45,333 nucleotides of DNA, taken from assembly GCA_020846145.1 (NCBI GenBank), contig JADLEL010000155.1:1-45333 (forward strand). Reading direction: 5' to 3'. The notes below the pieces were generated by a model. It was given only the letters and a program-made list of their open reading frames with translations. It had not been told where the DNA came from and did not search any database. The translations under genes and the position numbers were made by a program. The number at the start of each line of letters is the position of its first letter. The first letter of the stretch is position 1. Shown piece by piece: positions 23,627 through 31,260 of this stretch. Source of the DNA: Pirellulales bacterium (lineage in GTDB: Bacteria; Planctomycetota; Planctomycetia; Pirellulales; Thermoguttaceae).

Positions 23627-23751
23627 TCACTGGCCACTGGCCACTATCCACTAGCCACTAGCCACTAGCCACTCGCCACTCGCCACTCGCCACTAGCCAC
23701 TAGCCACTCGCCACTCGCCACTCGCCACTAGCCACTCGCCACTCGCCACTA
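23627..23751. repeat. Heptanucleotide array (CCACTAG/CCACTCG)n, about 18 copies
   Basis: Mixed units CCACTAG, CCACTCG and CCACTGG. Opposite in sense to 23500-23594, so the two arrays can pair into a long imperfect stem around a 32-base spacer. The pduL stop codon (TAG, minus strand 23751-23749) is made by the last repeat unit. Confidence 0.95.
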
Positions 23752-24411
23752 CTTCAACAATTCAACTTGCTTTGCGTGGTCGATATCGCAGGCGTTGCCT
23801 TCGTCGGTGTCGAGGTGGACTTCGAGCTTGATGCCCTTGCCCACGCGGACGGCGACGTCTTCGAAGGTCGTCGTGCAGCCGCCGGCCGATACGCGCAACT
23901 TCATGATCTGCTTGTCTTTCACGCCGTAAAAACTCGCGTCGTCCGGGCATAGATGGACGTGCCGGGCGGCGCGGATCACGCCTTTTTTCAGTTCCACCAC
24001 GCCCTGCGGTCCGACCAGCACGCAGCCCGGCGTGTTCTCGATGTCGCCGCTAATGCGGACGGGCATGTCGATGCCCAACGAAATGCCGTCGGTGAACGCC
24101 AACTCGACCTGACTCTCCGGCCGCGTCGGTCCCAAAATGCGGACCGATGGAAGCATTCGCCGCCGCGGCCCGACGATCATCACCGTCTCTTCGGCGGCGT
24201 AGTAGCCGTCCTGGTAGAGGTCTTTCATGACCGTCAGCTTGCGGCCCGCGCCGAACAGTGTTTCGACGTGCTCGTCGGTCAAATGCACGTGCCGCGCGGA
24301 AACGCTGACCACCAGGTTCGACTTGCCCGGTGGACCGCCGACCTGCTTGAGCACGATCTCGCGGACGATCTGCTCGACGAGTTTTCGGTCGATCGGAGGG
24401 GCGATGGACAT
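23749..24411 (-). CDS. pduL: PduL-type phosphate propanoyltransferase, BMC cargo
   Basis: 220 residues. Two PduL beta-barrel halves, each with a zinc-binding HVHL motif (His41/His43 in SARHVHL, His151/His153 in [11 protein letters not shown]), unrelated to housekeeping Pta. It exchanges CoA for phosphate on acyl-CoA, recycling CoA inside the shell. The N-terminus [20 protein letters not shown] is an amphipathic helix with a Gly/Pro linker, as in PduL encapsulation peptides. Start set at ATG 24411; a TTG directly before it is also in frame. It is the first structural gene after the regulator, 133 bp away, and its stop codon lies in a repeat unit. Confidence 0.97.
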   Translation of the reverse strand: MSIAPPIDRKLVEQIVREIVLKQVGGPPGKSNLVVSVSARHVHLTDEHVETLFGAGRKLTVMKDLYQDGYYAAEETVMIVGPRRRMLPSVRILGPTRPESQVELAFTDGISLGIDMPVRISGDIENTPGCVLVGPQGVVELKKGVIRAARHVHLCPDDASFYGVKDKQIMKLRVSAGGCTTTFEDVAVRVGKGIKLEVHLDTDEGNACDIDHAKQVELLK

Positions 24412-24416
24412 CAAGA

Positions 24417-24500
24417 GGGGATAGGGGATAGGGGATAGGTTCGCCGCAGGGGATTATTGCAAATTGGTAATTTCAAATTTCAAATTTCAAATTGAACAAT
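24417..24500. repeat. Heptanucleotide arrays (GGGGATA)n and (ATTTCAA)n with ATTGAACAAT
   Basis: 24417-24439 is GGGGATA units; 24469-24495 is ATTTCAA units. The second ends in AATTGAACAAT (24490-24500), an 11-mer with ATTG/CAAT arms that also occurs upstream of the deoR gene (25430-25440). In the gap between deoR and pduL. Confidence 0.8.
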
Positions 24501-24544
24501 TGTATTTCAGGCACATTTGACCTTTGAATTTCGAGCTTCCTTCG

Positions 24545-25324
24545 TCATTCGTCCTTCGTCATTTCAATTTTCGCCACATGCAATTTCACCCCGGCGGCTT
24601 CTATGATTTTGCGCCAATCGTCGTCGATCCCGTCATCCACCACGAGGTGCTGTACGTCCTTCAACGGGCAGAGGTGCGTCAGGCTCTGCCGGCCGATCTT
24701 CGTGCTGTCGGCCACGACGATCACCTCGTCGGCCGCGCGCATCATCGCCCGCTCGGTTTCCACCAACAGTAAATCGTTGTTGTAAAATCCTTCCTCGTTG
24801 ATTCCGGCCACGCTGAAAATCGTCTTGCGGACCCGAACCATCGAGAGCATCCGGTCGGTGTAAGGCCCCCGCGCGACGCCGCTGCGGGGACAGACGTTGC
24901 CGCCTAAAAATACTAGGTCGCTTTTCGTGTCCGAAGCGAATAAATTCGCCACCGGCAAGGAGTTAGTAACGACGCTTAGCGATCGGCCCAAAAGCAATCG
25001 AGCAACCTCATAGGTGGTGCTTCCACCATCCAGAAGTATGGTATCGCGGTCCTCGACAAGCGCGACCGCTTTGCCGGCGATGGCCTTTTTTAGAGACCAC
25101 TCGTGGGTTTGTGCTTCCTCAAAATGGGGAATCATGGGCGAAGTGCCGGTATAAAGCACTCCCCCGTGAATCCGCTGCGCGGACCCCTGGCGTTCCAACT
25201 GCTCCAAATCCCTCCGAACGGTGGATTCCGAAACGGATAGCTCCTCGGCCAATTCGGGCAAGGCCGCGAACCGTCGAACGCGGACAAGTTCCAGCAATCG
25301 ATTGCGCCGCTGCTCCACTAACAT
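24545..25324 (-). CDS. DeoR-family transcriptional regulator of the BMC operon
   Basis: 259 residues. N-terminal winged helix with the DeoR signature LAEELSVSESTVRRDLEQLERQGSAQRIHGG (about 26-56), then the sugar-phosphate sensor domain related to NagB/RpiA (ILLDGGSTTYEVARLL, VVTNSLPVANLF, VFLGGNV). Such proteins usually repress sugar catabolic genes and respond to a phosphorylated sugar; known planctomycetal BMC loci carry a DeoR gene. Here it is the promoter-proximal gene on the operon strand, so autoregulation is likely. The possible inducer is a fuculose/rhamnulose phosphate (inference). Confidence 0.93.
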   Translation of the reverse strand: MLVEQRRNRLLELVRVRRFAALPELAEELSVSESTVRRDLEQLERQGSAQRIHGGVLYTGTSPMIPHFEEAQTHEWSLKKAIAGKAVALVEDRDTILLDGGSTTYEVARLLLGRSLSVVTNSLPVANLFASDTKSDLVFLGGNVCPRSGVARGPYTDRMLSMVRVRKTIFSVAGINEEGFYNNDLLLVETERAMMRAADEVIVVADSTKIGRQSLTHLCPLKDVQHLVVDDGIDDDWRKIIEAAGVKLHVAKIEMTKDE

Positions 25325-25570
25325 GAAAATGCCTGCTTAATCGGATGTAATGGCTTTCTTTTCACAATTATGATAGATAATGGAAGAAAATGCAATGATA
25401 TAAACGCTAAATGACAGAAAATAATCAATAATTGAACAATACATGGCAAGAAAGCAATATAATCCAGTTGTATTCAGAAAAATACCCCTCTGTAGATGTA
25501 TCGTAAGATAGCAATCGACAACAAACGGTCAGGATTCGCCGGTCATTGAGCCGGTCGAGAAAAAGCCGGA
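25325..25570 (-). promoter_or_regulatory. AT-rich promoter/operator region of the BMC operon
   Basis: About 250 bp, far more AT-rich than its surroundings, upstream of deoR. It contains AATTGAACAAT (25430-25440), repeated upstream of pduL at 24490-24500, and GCTTTCTT (25353-25360) mirrored by AAGAAAGC (25448-25455) with an extra AAGAAA at 25384. These are candidate DeoR operator half-sites; no -10/-35 pair is convincing by eye. Boundaries are approximate. Confidence 0.45.
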
Positions 25571-25777
25571 ATGTCCTGGGAATCGGCAGGCGCGACGGCC
25601 TTCACTTCAGTGTTTGCCAAGTTGTCGATCTTCAAAGCCGTGAAGAGCAAGGAGAAGCGTGATCTGGGTGTAACGATTTCGTCACTCCCCGAAAGTGGTG
25701 GGCGGCTCTATATAAAAGTGAATTATGTCTCCTCGGAGGGGCAAAATGATATTACCTTAAAAAACTCAGGTTTCTAA
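25571..25777 (+). CDS. Possible small hypothetical protein (68 aa)
   Basis: Open frame of 68 codons (MSWESAGATAFTSVFAKLSI...) in the 694-bp gap between deoR and the DUF11 gene. Hydrophilic, no signal peptide, no family recognised. Codon use is plausible and a weak purine tract (GAGAAAAAGCCGGA) precedes the ATG, but there is no independent support. It could be a gene remnant. The rest of the gap (25778-26018) shows no gene, only a GCGCGGGGGCGGTTTTTT stretch. Confidence 0.3.
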   Translation: MSWESAGATAFTSVFAKLSIFKAVKSKEKRDLGVTISSLPESGGRLYIKVNYVSSEGQNDITLKNSGF

Positions 25778-26018
25778 ATATTTCGACAAAACTCCCGGAA
25801 CCCTTCTTTAGAGCTAATCATTCTAGAAAAATGAGCAATTTTGTCAAAGCCGGATGGCATTTGGGCATTTGAATTCAGAAAACTGCTCTTCGCGCGGGGG
25901 CGGTTTTTTGGTACTTAGCTGCCCGATTATCGGAAACCGGATCGTGGATTCCCGCGCCGGTTCTCGGATTTGAGTCCTTTTCATCGAAAAACCGCTCGTC
26001 TTTAAGTGGGGATGTCCC

Positions 26019-28166
26019 ATGAAACGGTACTGCTTTCGCATTGGAGTTTTAGGGATTCTAGTGCTCTTGGGTTGGATTGCCGTAGCGTATGCACAACGGG
26101 GAGGCATCGAGGCGGCCACGGAGGGCAATCCGTTGCGCGATCAACCGGCGGCGATCGATACGATCCCCGATGCGGCGGACCTCGATTTGCCGCCGCCGGC
26201 AGATCGGGGACGAGGGCGCCTCGACTCGCGGGAAGTGGAACCGCTCAATTCGCCGGTTGCGGAGGATCGGGGACGAGGAGTTGTCGATTCGCCCGAGGCC
26301 GCTGCCGTTGCGGAAGCCACTGCGTCGGATGGGCCTGCGCTGGCGGCTCCACCGGCGGCACGGAAACCGGCCGGTCGTTCTGCTCCGGTTCATGTGCGAG
26401 ATAATGCTCCGACTCACCAGGAAGAAGATCGCGATTACGACAACCGCAAAGCGGCCCCGCGCGCCGCCTCGGAAAACGAGGAGCCGGCGCGATTCACCGC
26501 CGAACCGTTCGACGAGCCGGCGGCGATGTCCCCGGCGAGAAGCGGAAATTTACCCGCGGCGCGCGAGAATCCGTCGGGCATGAGGGCGCTTCGCGCCTCG
26601 ACGGCCAATCCGCCGGACGACGGCGGGGCCGCCTACGCGGCATCGCCGAGCCACGTTATCCCGCCGAACAATGCCATCCCGCCGAACCAGGCGAATCCAT
26701 CGAATACTCCGAGTCTTCCGCTCGAGCAAGTCGGCGCGGCGGCTCCAAACAACCCGGCCGGCGAAGGGACAGGCCAGCCGGGAGCAAAGCAGCTTGAAGG
26801 GCCGCAAAGCCCGCAAGTAACGATTCAAAAAGTCGCTCCGCCGGAGATTCAAGTGGGGCGGACGGCGACGTTCAAAACCATCGTGCGGAACACCGGTCCG
26901 ATTCCAGCCAATCAGGTGGAAGTCCGCGACATGATTCCCAAAGGAACGCGGCTGTTGAGCACCGCGCCGCGGGCGTCGCAAGGCCCGCGCGGCGAAGTGA
27001 TCTGGACGCTGGGCACGCTGCGGCCCGGCGAGGAATCGACGGTCGAAATGGAACTCATGCCCGCGGCCGAGGGCGAGATCGGCAGCGTGGCCACGGTGCA
27101 TTTCGGGGCCGATGCCTCGGCAAAAACGATCTGCACGCGGCCCGATCTCGCGGTGCAAACGACCGCGCCCGCGCAGGCGCTCATCGGCGAAAAGATCACG
27201 ATGACGATTACCGTGACGAATCCCGGCAGCGGCGTGGCGACGGGCGTGGTGCTGGAAGAGCATCTGCCCGCCGGATTGCAGCATCCCGCCGGGAGCGAGT
27301 TGGAATACAACATCGGGACTTTGAAGCCCGGCGAGAGCAAGAAGCTGGATTTGGAACTCGTCGCCGCGGCGGCCGGCCCGGTGGCGAATTTGCTTTCGGT
27401 GCGGGCCGACGGCAATCTGCGGCGCGAAGACCGCCTGCAATTGGAAGTGGTCGCGCCGAAGCTGGACCTCGTCATGGAAGGGCCGAAGAAACGCTATCTG
27501 GAGCGCGAAGCGACCTATCAGCTTTCGGTAACGAATCCCGGCACGGCGGCCGCGCAGGGCGTGGAGCTTGCCGCCTACCTGCCGCCGGGCATGAAGTTCG
27601 TCAGCGCGAATAACCAGGGCCATTACGACGAAGCGAGCCGCGCCGTCTATTGGCGGCTCGAACAACTCCCGACTCGCGAGACCGGCACGGTCGAACTGGT
27701 CGCGCTGCCGGTCGAAACCGGTCAGCAGAGCATTAAGCTCCGCGGTTCGGCGCAGAAGGTGCAGAGCATCGAGAAGGAGCAGCCGGTGGTGGTGGAAGGC
27801 ATCGCGGCGGTGATGTTCCAGGTGGCCGACAGCGTCGATCCGATCGAAGTCGGCGGCGAGGCGACCTACGAGGTCCGCGTCGTGAATCAAGGCTCGAAGG
27901 CCGCCGGCAACGTGCAGCTCATGGCCGCGCTTCCGCCCGAAATGCAGCCCCTCTCGGCCGAAGGCCCCACGCGCTACGCCGTGCAGGGGAACAACGTGAT
28001 TTTCGAGGGCCTCGCGCGCTTGGCCCCCAAGGCCGAAGCGATCTATCGCCTCCGCGTGAAGGGCGTCCGCCCCGGCGATCTCGTCGCCAAATTCCAGATC
28101 AAAACCGACGAGATTCAAAGATGGATTACGAAAGAGGAAAGCACGCAAGTGTTCGCGGACGAGTAG
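26019..28166 (+). CDS. Secreted DUF11-repeat protein
   Basis: 715 residues. A Sec signal (MKRYCFRIGVLGILVLLGW, cleaved after about residue 27) is followed by about 220 low-complexity Pro/Ala/Glu/Asn-rich residues (IPPNNAIPPNQANPSN) and then four immunoglobulin-like DUF11 repeats (about 265-375, 375-475, 475-595, 595-715). Each has the pattern TNPG-x-A-x-GV-x-L-x-x-x-LPPG and a G-x-L-x-PGE strand. DUF11 proteins are surface or periplasmic structural proteins, common in planctomycetes, where they may help cell-surface adhesion or stalk/matrix assembly. No membrane anchor or sorting signal is visible at the C-terminus. Monocistronic. Confidence 0.85.
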   Translation: MKRYCFRIGVLGILVLLGWIAVAYAQRGGIEAATEGNPLRDQPAAIDTIPDAADLDLPPPADRGRGRLDSREVEPLNSPVAEDRGRGVVDSPEAAAVAEATASDGPALAAPPAARKPAGRSAPVHVRDNAPTHQEEDRDYDNRKAAPRAASENEEPARFTAEPFDEPAAMSPARSGNLPAARENPSGMRALRASTANPPDDGGAAYAASPSHVIPPNNAIPPNQANPSNTPSLPLEQVGAAAPNNPAGEGTGQPGAKQLEGPQSPQVTIQKVAPPEIQVGRTATFKTIVRNTGPIPANQVEVRDMIPKGTRLLSTAPRASQGPRGEVIWTLGTLRPGEESTVEMELMPAAEGEIGSVATVHFGADASAKTICTRPDLAVQTTAPAQALIGEKITMTITVTNPGSGVATGVVLEEHLPAGLQHPAGSELEYNIGTLKPGESKKLDLELVAAAAGPVANLLSVRADGNLRREDRLQLEVVAPKLDLVMEGPKKRYLEREATYQLSVTNPGTAAAQGVELAAYLPPGMKFVSANNQGHYDEASRAVYWRLEQLPTRETGTVELVALPVETGQQSIKLRGSAQKVQSIEKEQPVVVEGIAAVMFQVADSVDPIEVGGEATYEVRVVNQGSKAAGNVQLMAALPPEMQPLSAEGPTRYAVQGNNVIFEGLARLAPKAEAIYRLRVKGVRPGDLVAKFQIKTDEIQRWITKEESTQVFADE

Positions 28167-28583
28167 AACCGCTTGATTCTACGATTCGGGCGATTTCAAA
28201 GAGCTTTTTGAACCACGCGACGGAGGCGGTAGCGGCGGGGCTTTCGTGGGTTTTGAAATATCGCGATTGAACGGCGGTACGTCGCCTTCGCACCTGTCTT
28301 CAGGCCCCTGACGGCGTTTTTTCTACTCCTGTTTCTTCGCTACCGCCCAAGATCCGCGGTCGCTCTCCGTAACCCCGTGATCGCTTAACGTAAATCTCTA
28401 ATACGTAAAGCGTTTACGAAAATTCGCCTTCCGCCTTCGGAGCCGAATGTTACAGGTTCATATCCTGTTGACCTCCTCCAATTGACGAACGGACTGTTTT
28501 TGCCCAAAATGGGGATTCCCAACTCCAATACCCCCTCCTGGGATATAGCATCCATTATCCTTTTAAGACAAAGTCGCAACAAA
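28167..28583. other. 417-bp intergenic region with a tRNA-3'-end-like segment
   Basis: No gene seen. 28429-28480 resembles the 3' half of a tRNA: possible anticodon arm TCCGC-CTTCGGA-GCCGA, variable ATGTT, a perfect T arm ACAGG-TTCATAT-CCTGT (28452-28468), then TGACCTCCTCCA. A matching 5' half with acceptor strand is not found upstream, so at best a remnant. Confidence 0.35.
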
Positions 28584-29825
28584 ATGAACTGGATTGAACG
28601 GCAAGACCCCGAAATTTGGGCCGCCATTGTCGGCGAGCAAGATCGTCAGCGCAACGGGCTGGAAATGATCGCCAGCGAAAACTACACCTCGCCCGCCGTC
28701 ATGCAGGCGATGGGCTCGGTGCTCACCAACAAATACGCCGAAGGATACCCCGGCAAACGCTATTACGGCGGTTGCCATTTCGTCGATATTGCCGAAGACC
28801 TCGCCCGAAACCGGGCAAAAAAACTCTTCGGCGCGGAACACGTCAACGTCCAGCCGCATTCCGGCGCACAGGCCAACACGGCGGTTTATCTTTCGGCCCT
28901 CGAGCCGGGCGACTCGGTGCTCGGCCTCGATCTGGCCCACGGCGGGCATCTGACTCACGGCATGAGGCTCAACATCTCCGGCAAACTGTATCAATTCCAC
29001 AGTTACGGCGTCCGGCCCGACGACCACCGCATCGATTTCGACCAAATTACCAAGCTTTGCCAGGAACACAAGCCGAAGATGATCGTCGCCGGGGCGAGCG
29101 CGTACCCGCGCGAAATGGAGCACGGCAAGTTCGCCGAGATCGCCCGCTCCTGCGGCGCGAAACTGATGGTCGATATGGCCCATTACGCCGGCCTCGTGGC
29201 GGCCGGTCTGCACGACGATCCCGTGCCCGTGGCCGATTACGTCACCACCACCACCCATAAAACGCTCCGCGGCCCGCGCGGCGGCATGATCATTTGCAAG
29301 GAAGAACACGCCAAGAAGATCGACAGCGCGGTCTTCCCCGGCATCCAGGGCGGCCCGCTCATGCACGTCATCGCCGGCAAGGCGGTCTGTTTCGGCGAGG
29401 CCCTGCAAAATTCCTACCGCGACTACATCGAGCAGGTCATGGCCAACGCCAAAACGCTGGCCGAAACCTTTTTCGCCGGCGGCGCGAAATTGGTCAGCGG
29501 CGGGACCGACAACCACCTCATGCTCGTCGATGTTACCCCCTTGGGCGTGAGCGGCCGCCAAGCCGAAGTCGCGCTCGAGCGCTGCGATATCACCGTGAAC
29601 AAGAACATGATCCCCTTCGACCAGCGCAAGCCGATGGACCCCTCCGGCATCCGCATCGGCACCCCCGCCCTCACCACGCGCTGCATGGGCAATCAGGAAA
29701 TGCGGACCATCGGCGGCTGGATATTGCAAGTCTTAAAGGCCCCCGACGACGAATCGCTCGCCGCCCGCATCCGCGGCGAAGTCCTCCAACTCTGCAAGCA
29801 ATTCCCCGTGCCCGGCGAAAAGTAA
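28584..29825 (+). CDS. glyA: Serine hydroxymethyltransferase
   Basis: 413 residues, normal length. N-terminal [41 protein letters not shown] is the SHMT signature, and [14 protein letters not shown] contains the PLP-binding Lys. It interconverts serine and glycine with tetrahydrofolate, supplying one-carbon units. ATG 28584 fits the family's N-terminus ([12 protein letters not shown]); an in-frame ATG at 28482 would add 34 residues of no similarity. Cytosolic, single gene; hicAB follows 75 bp downstream. Confidence 0.97.
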   Translation: MNWIERQDPEIWAAIVGEQDRQRNGLEMIASENYTSPAVMQAMGSVLTNKYAEGYPGKRYYGGCHFVDIAEDLARNRAKKLFGAEHVNVQPHSGAQANTAVYLSALEPGDSVLGLDLAHGGHLTHGMRLNISGKLYQFHSYGVRPDDHRIDFDQITKLCQEHKPKMIVAGASAYPREMEHGKFAEIARSCGAKLMVDMAHYAGLVAAGLHDDPVPVADYVTTTTHKTLRGPRGGMIICKEEHAKKIDSAVFPGIQGGPLMHVIAGKAVCFGEALQNSYRDYIEQVMANAKTLAETFFAGGAKLVSGGTDNHLMLVDVTPLGVSGRQAEVALERCDITVNKNMIPFDQRKPMDPSGIRIGTPALTTRCMGNQEMRTIGGWILQVLKAPDDESLAARIRGEVLQLCKQFPVPGEK

Positions 29826-29900
29826 GGCTGCGAACTTGCCGTTTCTCGCAATTTCTGGACATTGCCGGTATTTTGCAAGAATTGTAAAATAGGATTATCG

Positions 29901-30158
29901 ATGAACCGCAATAAACTGCTGAAAAAGCTTAGCGCGGGAAACCTTTCCAACGTAACCTTTAACGATCTGGTTAATTTGGCGAAGGGATTTGATTTTCAGT
30001 TAGATCGAATTAGCGGGAGTCATCATATTATCACTCATTCGGCCATCCCGGAATTGTTAAACCTCCAGGAAGTAAACGGAAAGGCAAAACCGTACCAAAT
30101 TCGCCAGTTTTTAAGGTTGATCGAAAGGCATAATTTGCGTTTGGAGTCCGACGAATGA
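29901..30158 (+). CDS. hicA: HicA family mRNA interferase toxin
   Basis: 85 residues. The double-stranded-RNA-binding-like HicA fold is visible as KLLKKLSAGNLSNVTFNDLVNLAKGFDF, then the catalytic His segment RISGSHHIITH and the conserved tail NGKAKPYQIRQFLRLIERHNL. HicA toxins cleave mRNA and block translation. ATG 29901 (MNRNKLLKKL) is preferred to an upstream ATG at 29862. Its stop overlaps the antitoxin start (ATGA), so the pair is co-translated. AT-richer than its neighbours, which fits horizontal acquisition. Confidence 0.92.
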   Translation: MNRNKLLKKLSAGNLSNVTFNDLVNLAKGFDFQLDRISGSHHIITHSAIPELLNLQEVNGKAKPYQIRQFLRLIERHNLRLESDE

Positions 30159-30376
30159 AAGACTACCACATCAATATTTTCTTTAGCGACGAAGATGAGG
30201 GATATATCGCAGATATTCCCGATTTGGAGTCGTGCTCGGCTTTCGGCCATTCTCCCGAAGAAGCATTGGCCGAATTGGAAAAGGCCAAACGAGCCTGGCT
30301 GGAAACGGCTCGTCGGCAGGGCAAGCCAATTCCCGTGCCGAGCTATCGTCCGGTAATTTATCAAGTTGCTCATTAA
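30155..30376 (+). CDS. hicB: HicB family antitoxin
   Basis: 73 residues, a short HicB with only the partial RNase-H-like domain: YHINIFFSDEDEGYIADIPDLESCSAFGHSPEEALAELEKA. No DNA-binding ribbon-helix-helix or helix-turn-helix tail is present, so autorepression by HicB alone is doubtful. It neutralises HicA by covering its active site. 4-bp overlap with hicA. Confidence 0.93.
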   Translation: MKDYHINIFFSDEDEGYIADIPDLESCSAFGHSPEEALAELEKAKRAWLETARRQGKPIPVPSYRPVIYQVAH

Positions 30377-30454
30377 AATCCGTTTGCGGAAAATGCTAAG
30401 CTCGCAAAAAAAGTAAAACTTTTCCATTGTGGAGCGAAGCTCATCAAAAATACC

Positions 30455-30901
30455 ATGCCCAAAAGCAAAATTCTCATTGCCGACGACAACCTGCCCAACG
30501 TGGAGCTGTTGGAAGCGTATCTGGCCGAGATGGATTGCGAGATCGCCGTGGCCGCGGACGGCCAGGAGACGCTCGATAAAGTGGCGGAGTTTCAACCCGA
30601 CCTCGTCCTCTTGGACATCATGATGCCCAAGCTCAGCGGCTTCGAGGTCTGCAAAGCCCTGAAAAAAGACCCCGCCACGAAGCAAATCATGATCCTCATG
30701 GTTACCGCGCTCGACGAGCCGGGCGATATCGAACGTGCCCTCGCCGCCGGGTGCAACGACTTCCTCAGCAAGCCCATCAACAAATTCGCCCTGCTCATCC
30801 GCGTGAAAAACATGCTCGAATTGCGGCACGTCGTTGACGAGCTCGAACAACTCAAACGCTACATCGACGGCGTCGAAGACTCCCTCGGCCCGAAGCATTA
30901 A
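30455..30901 (+). CDS. Receiver-only response regulator
   Basis: 148 residues, one CheY-like receiver domain: acidic pair Asp10/Asp11 (ILIADDN), phosphoacceptor Asp54 (LLDIMMPK), Thr84 (MVTA) and Lys106 (LSKPIN). All key residues are intact. The C-terminal helix (KNMLELRHVVDELEQLKRYI, about 113-140) could mediate dimerisation. No output domain and no adjacent histidine kinase, so it likely acts through protein contact. PleD/DivK-type receiver. Confidence 0.92.
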   Translation: MPKSKILIADDNLPNVELLEAYLAEMDCEIAVAADGQETLDKVAEFQPDLVLLDIMMPKLSGFEVCKALKKDPATKQIMILMVTALDEPGDIERALAAGCNDFLSKPINKFALLIRVKNMLELRHVVDELEQLKRYIDGVEDSLGPKH

Positions 30902-30949
30902 AATGCCGCTCGTTTAGCCCGAAGCCTGCGGCGACGGCGTTGGGAGGAC

Positions 30950-31154
30950 GTAACCGTTCACAGGGGACTGTCCCGATTTTTGCGGCGCAAAAGATGATGG
31001 TGCCGTAAATGTGCTTAATCGCCGCAAAAATGGAACTGTCCCCCTTGCGCCGCGGGAAGGGGACAGGTCCATGTTTTCGGCCTACCGTTTGTCCACAAAA
31101 TACGTTTTCACGCCGAAAAATGGACCAGTCCCCGACCGGGGCGTGAATGCTTAC
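30950..31154 (+). mobile_element. IS66-type MITE, copy 3 (205 bp, complete, with 8-bp target duplication)
   Basis: Ends GTAACCGTTCAC (30950-30961) and GTGAATGCTTAC (31143-31154). Perfect 8-bp target duplication GGGAGGAC at 30942-30949 and 31155-31162. It contains two ACTGTCCC hairpin blocks separated by about 68 bp; copy 2 has only one. It fills most of the 359-bp gap before the DUF1854 gene and seems to have inserted into or beside a TTTAGCCCGAAGCC palindrome (30913-30942). Confidence 0.93.
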
Positions 31155-31260
31155 GGGAGGACGAAATGCCGATCATGGGTAAAATTCCCGCGTGAAATCG
31201 AATGCACCGCGACAATCGAGAGTCTCGCCCTCCGGCAGTGCCGCAAGGAAATCAGCTTCG

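Noticed and set aside
23500-23751. CRISPR-like array
   Set aside because: The units are 7 bp without spacers and no cas genes are present; they are simple tandem repeats.
16957-25324. Propanediol (Pdu) or ethanolamine (Eut) type microcompartment
   Set aside because: No diol dehydratase, ethanolamine ammonia-lyase, B12 or BMC-T genes; a class II aldolase is present instead.
26550-28148. Long minus-strand open frame (532 codons) opposite the DUF11 gene
   Set aside because: Antisense shadow in GC-rich DNA; the plus strand has a signal peptide and four DUF11 repeats.
28167-28583. Functional tRNA gene
   Set aside because: No matching 5' acceptor strand or D arm is found; the acceptor tail is also out of register with the CCA.
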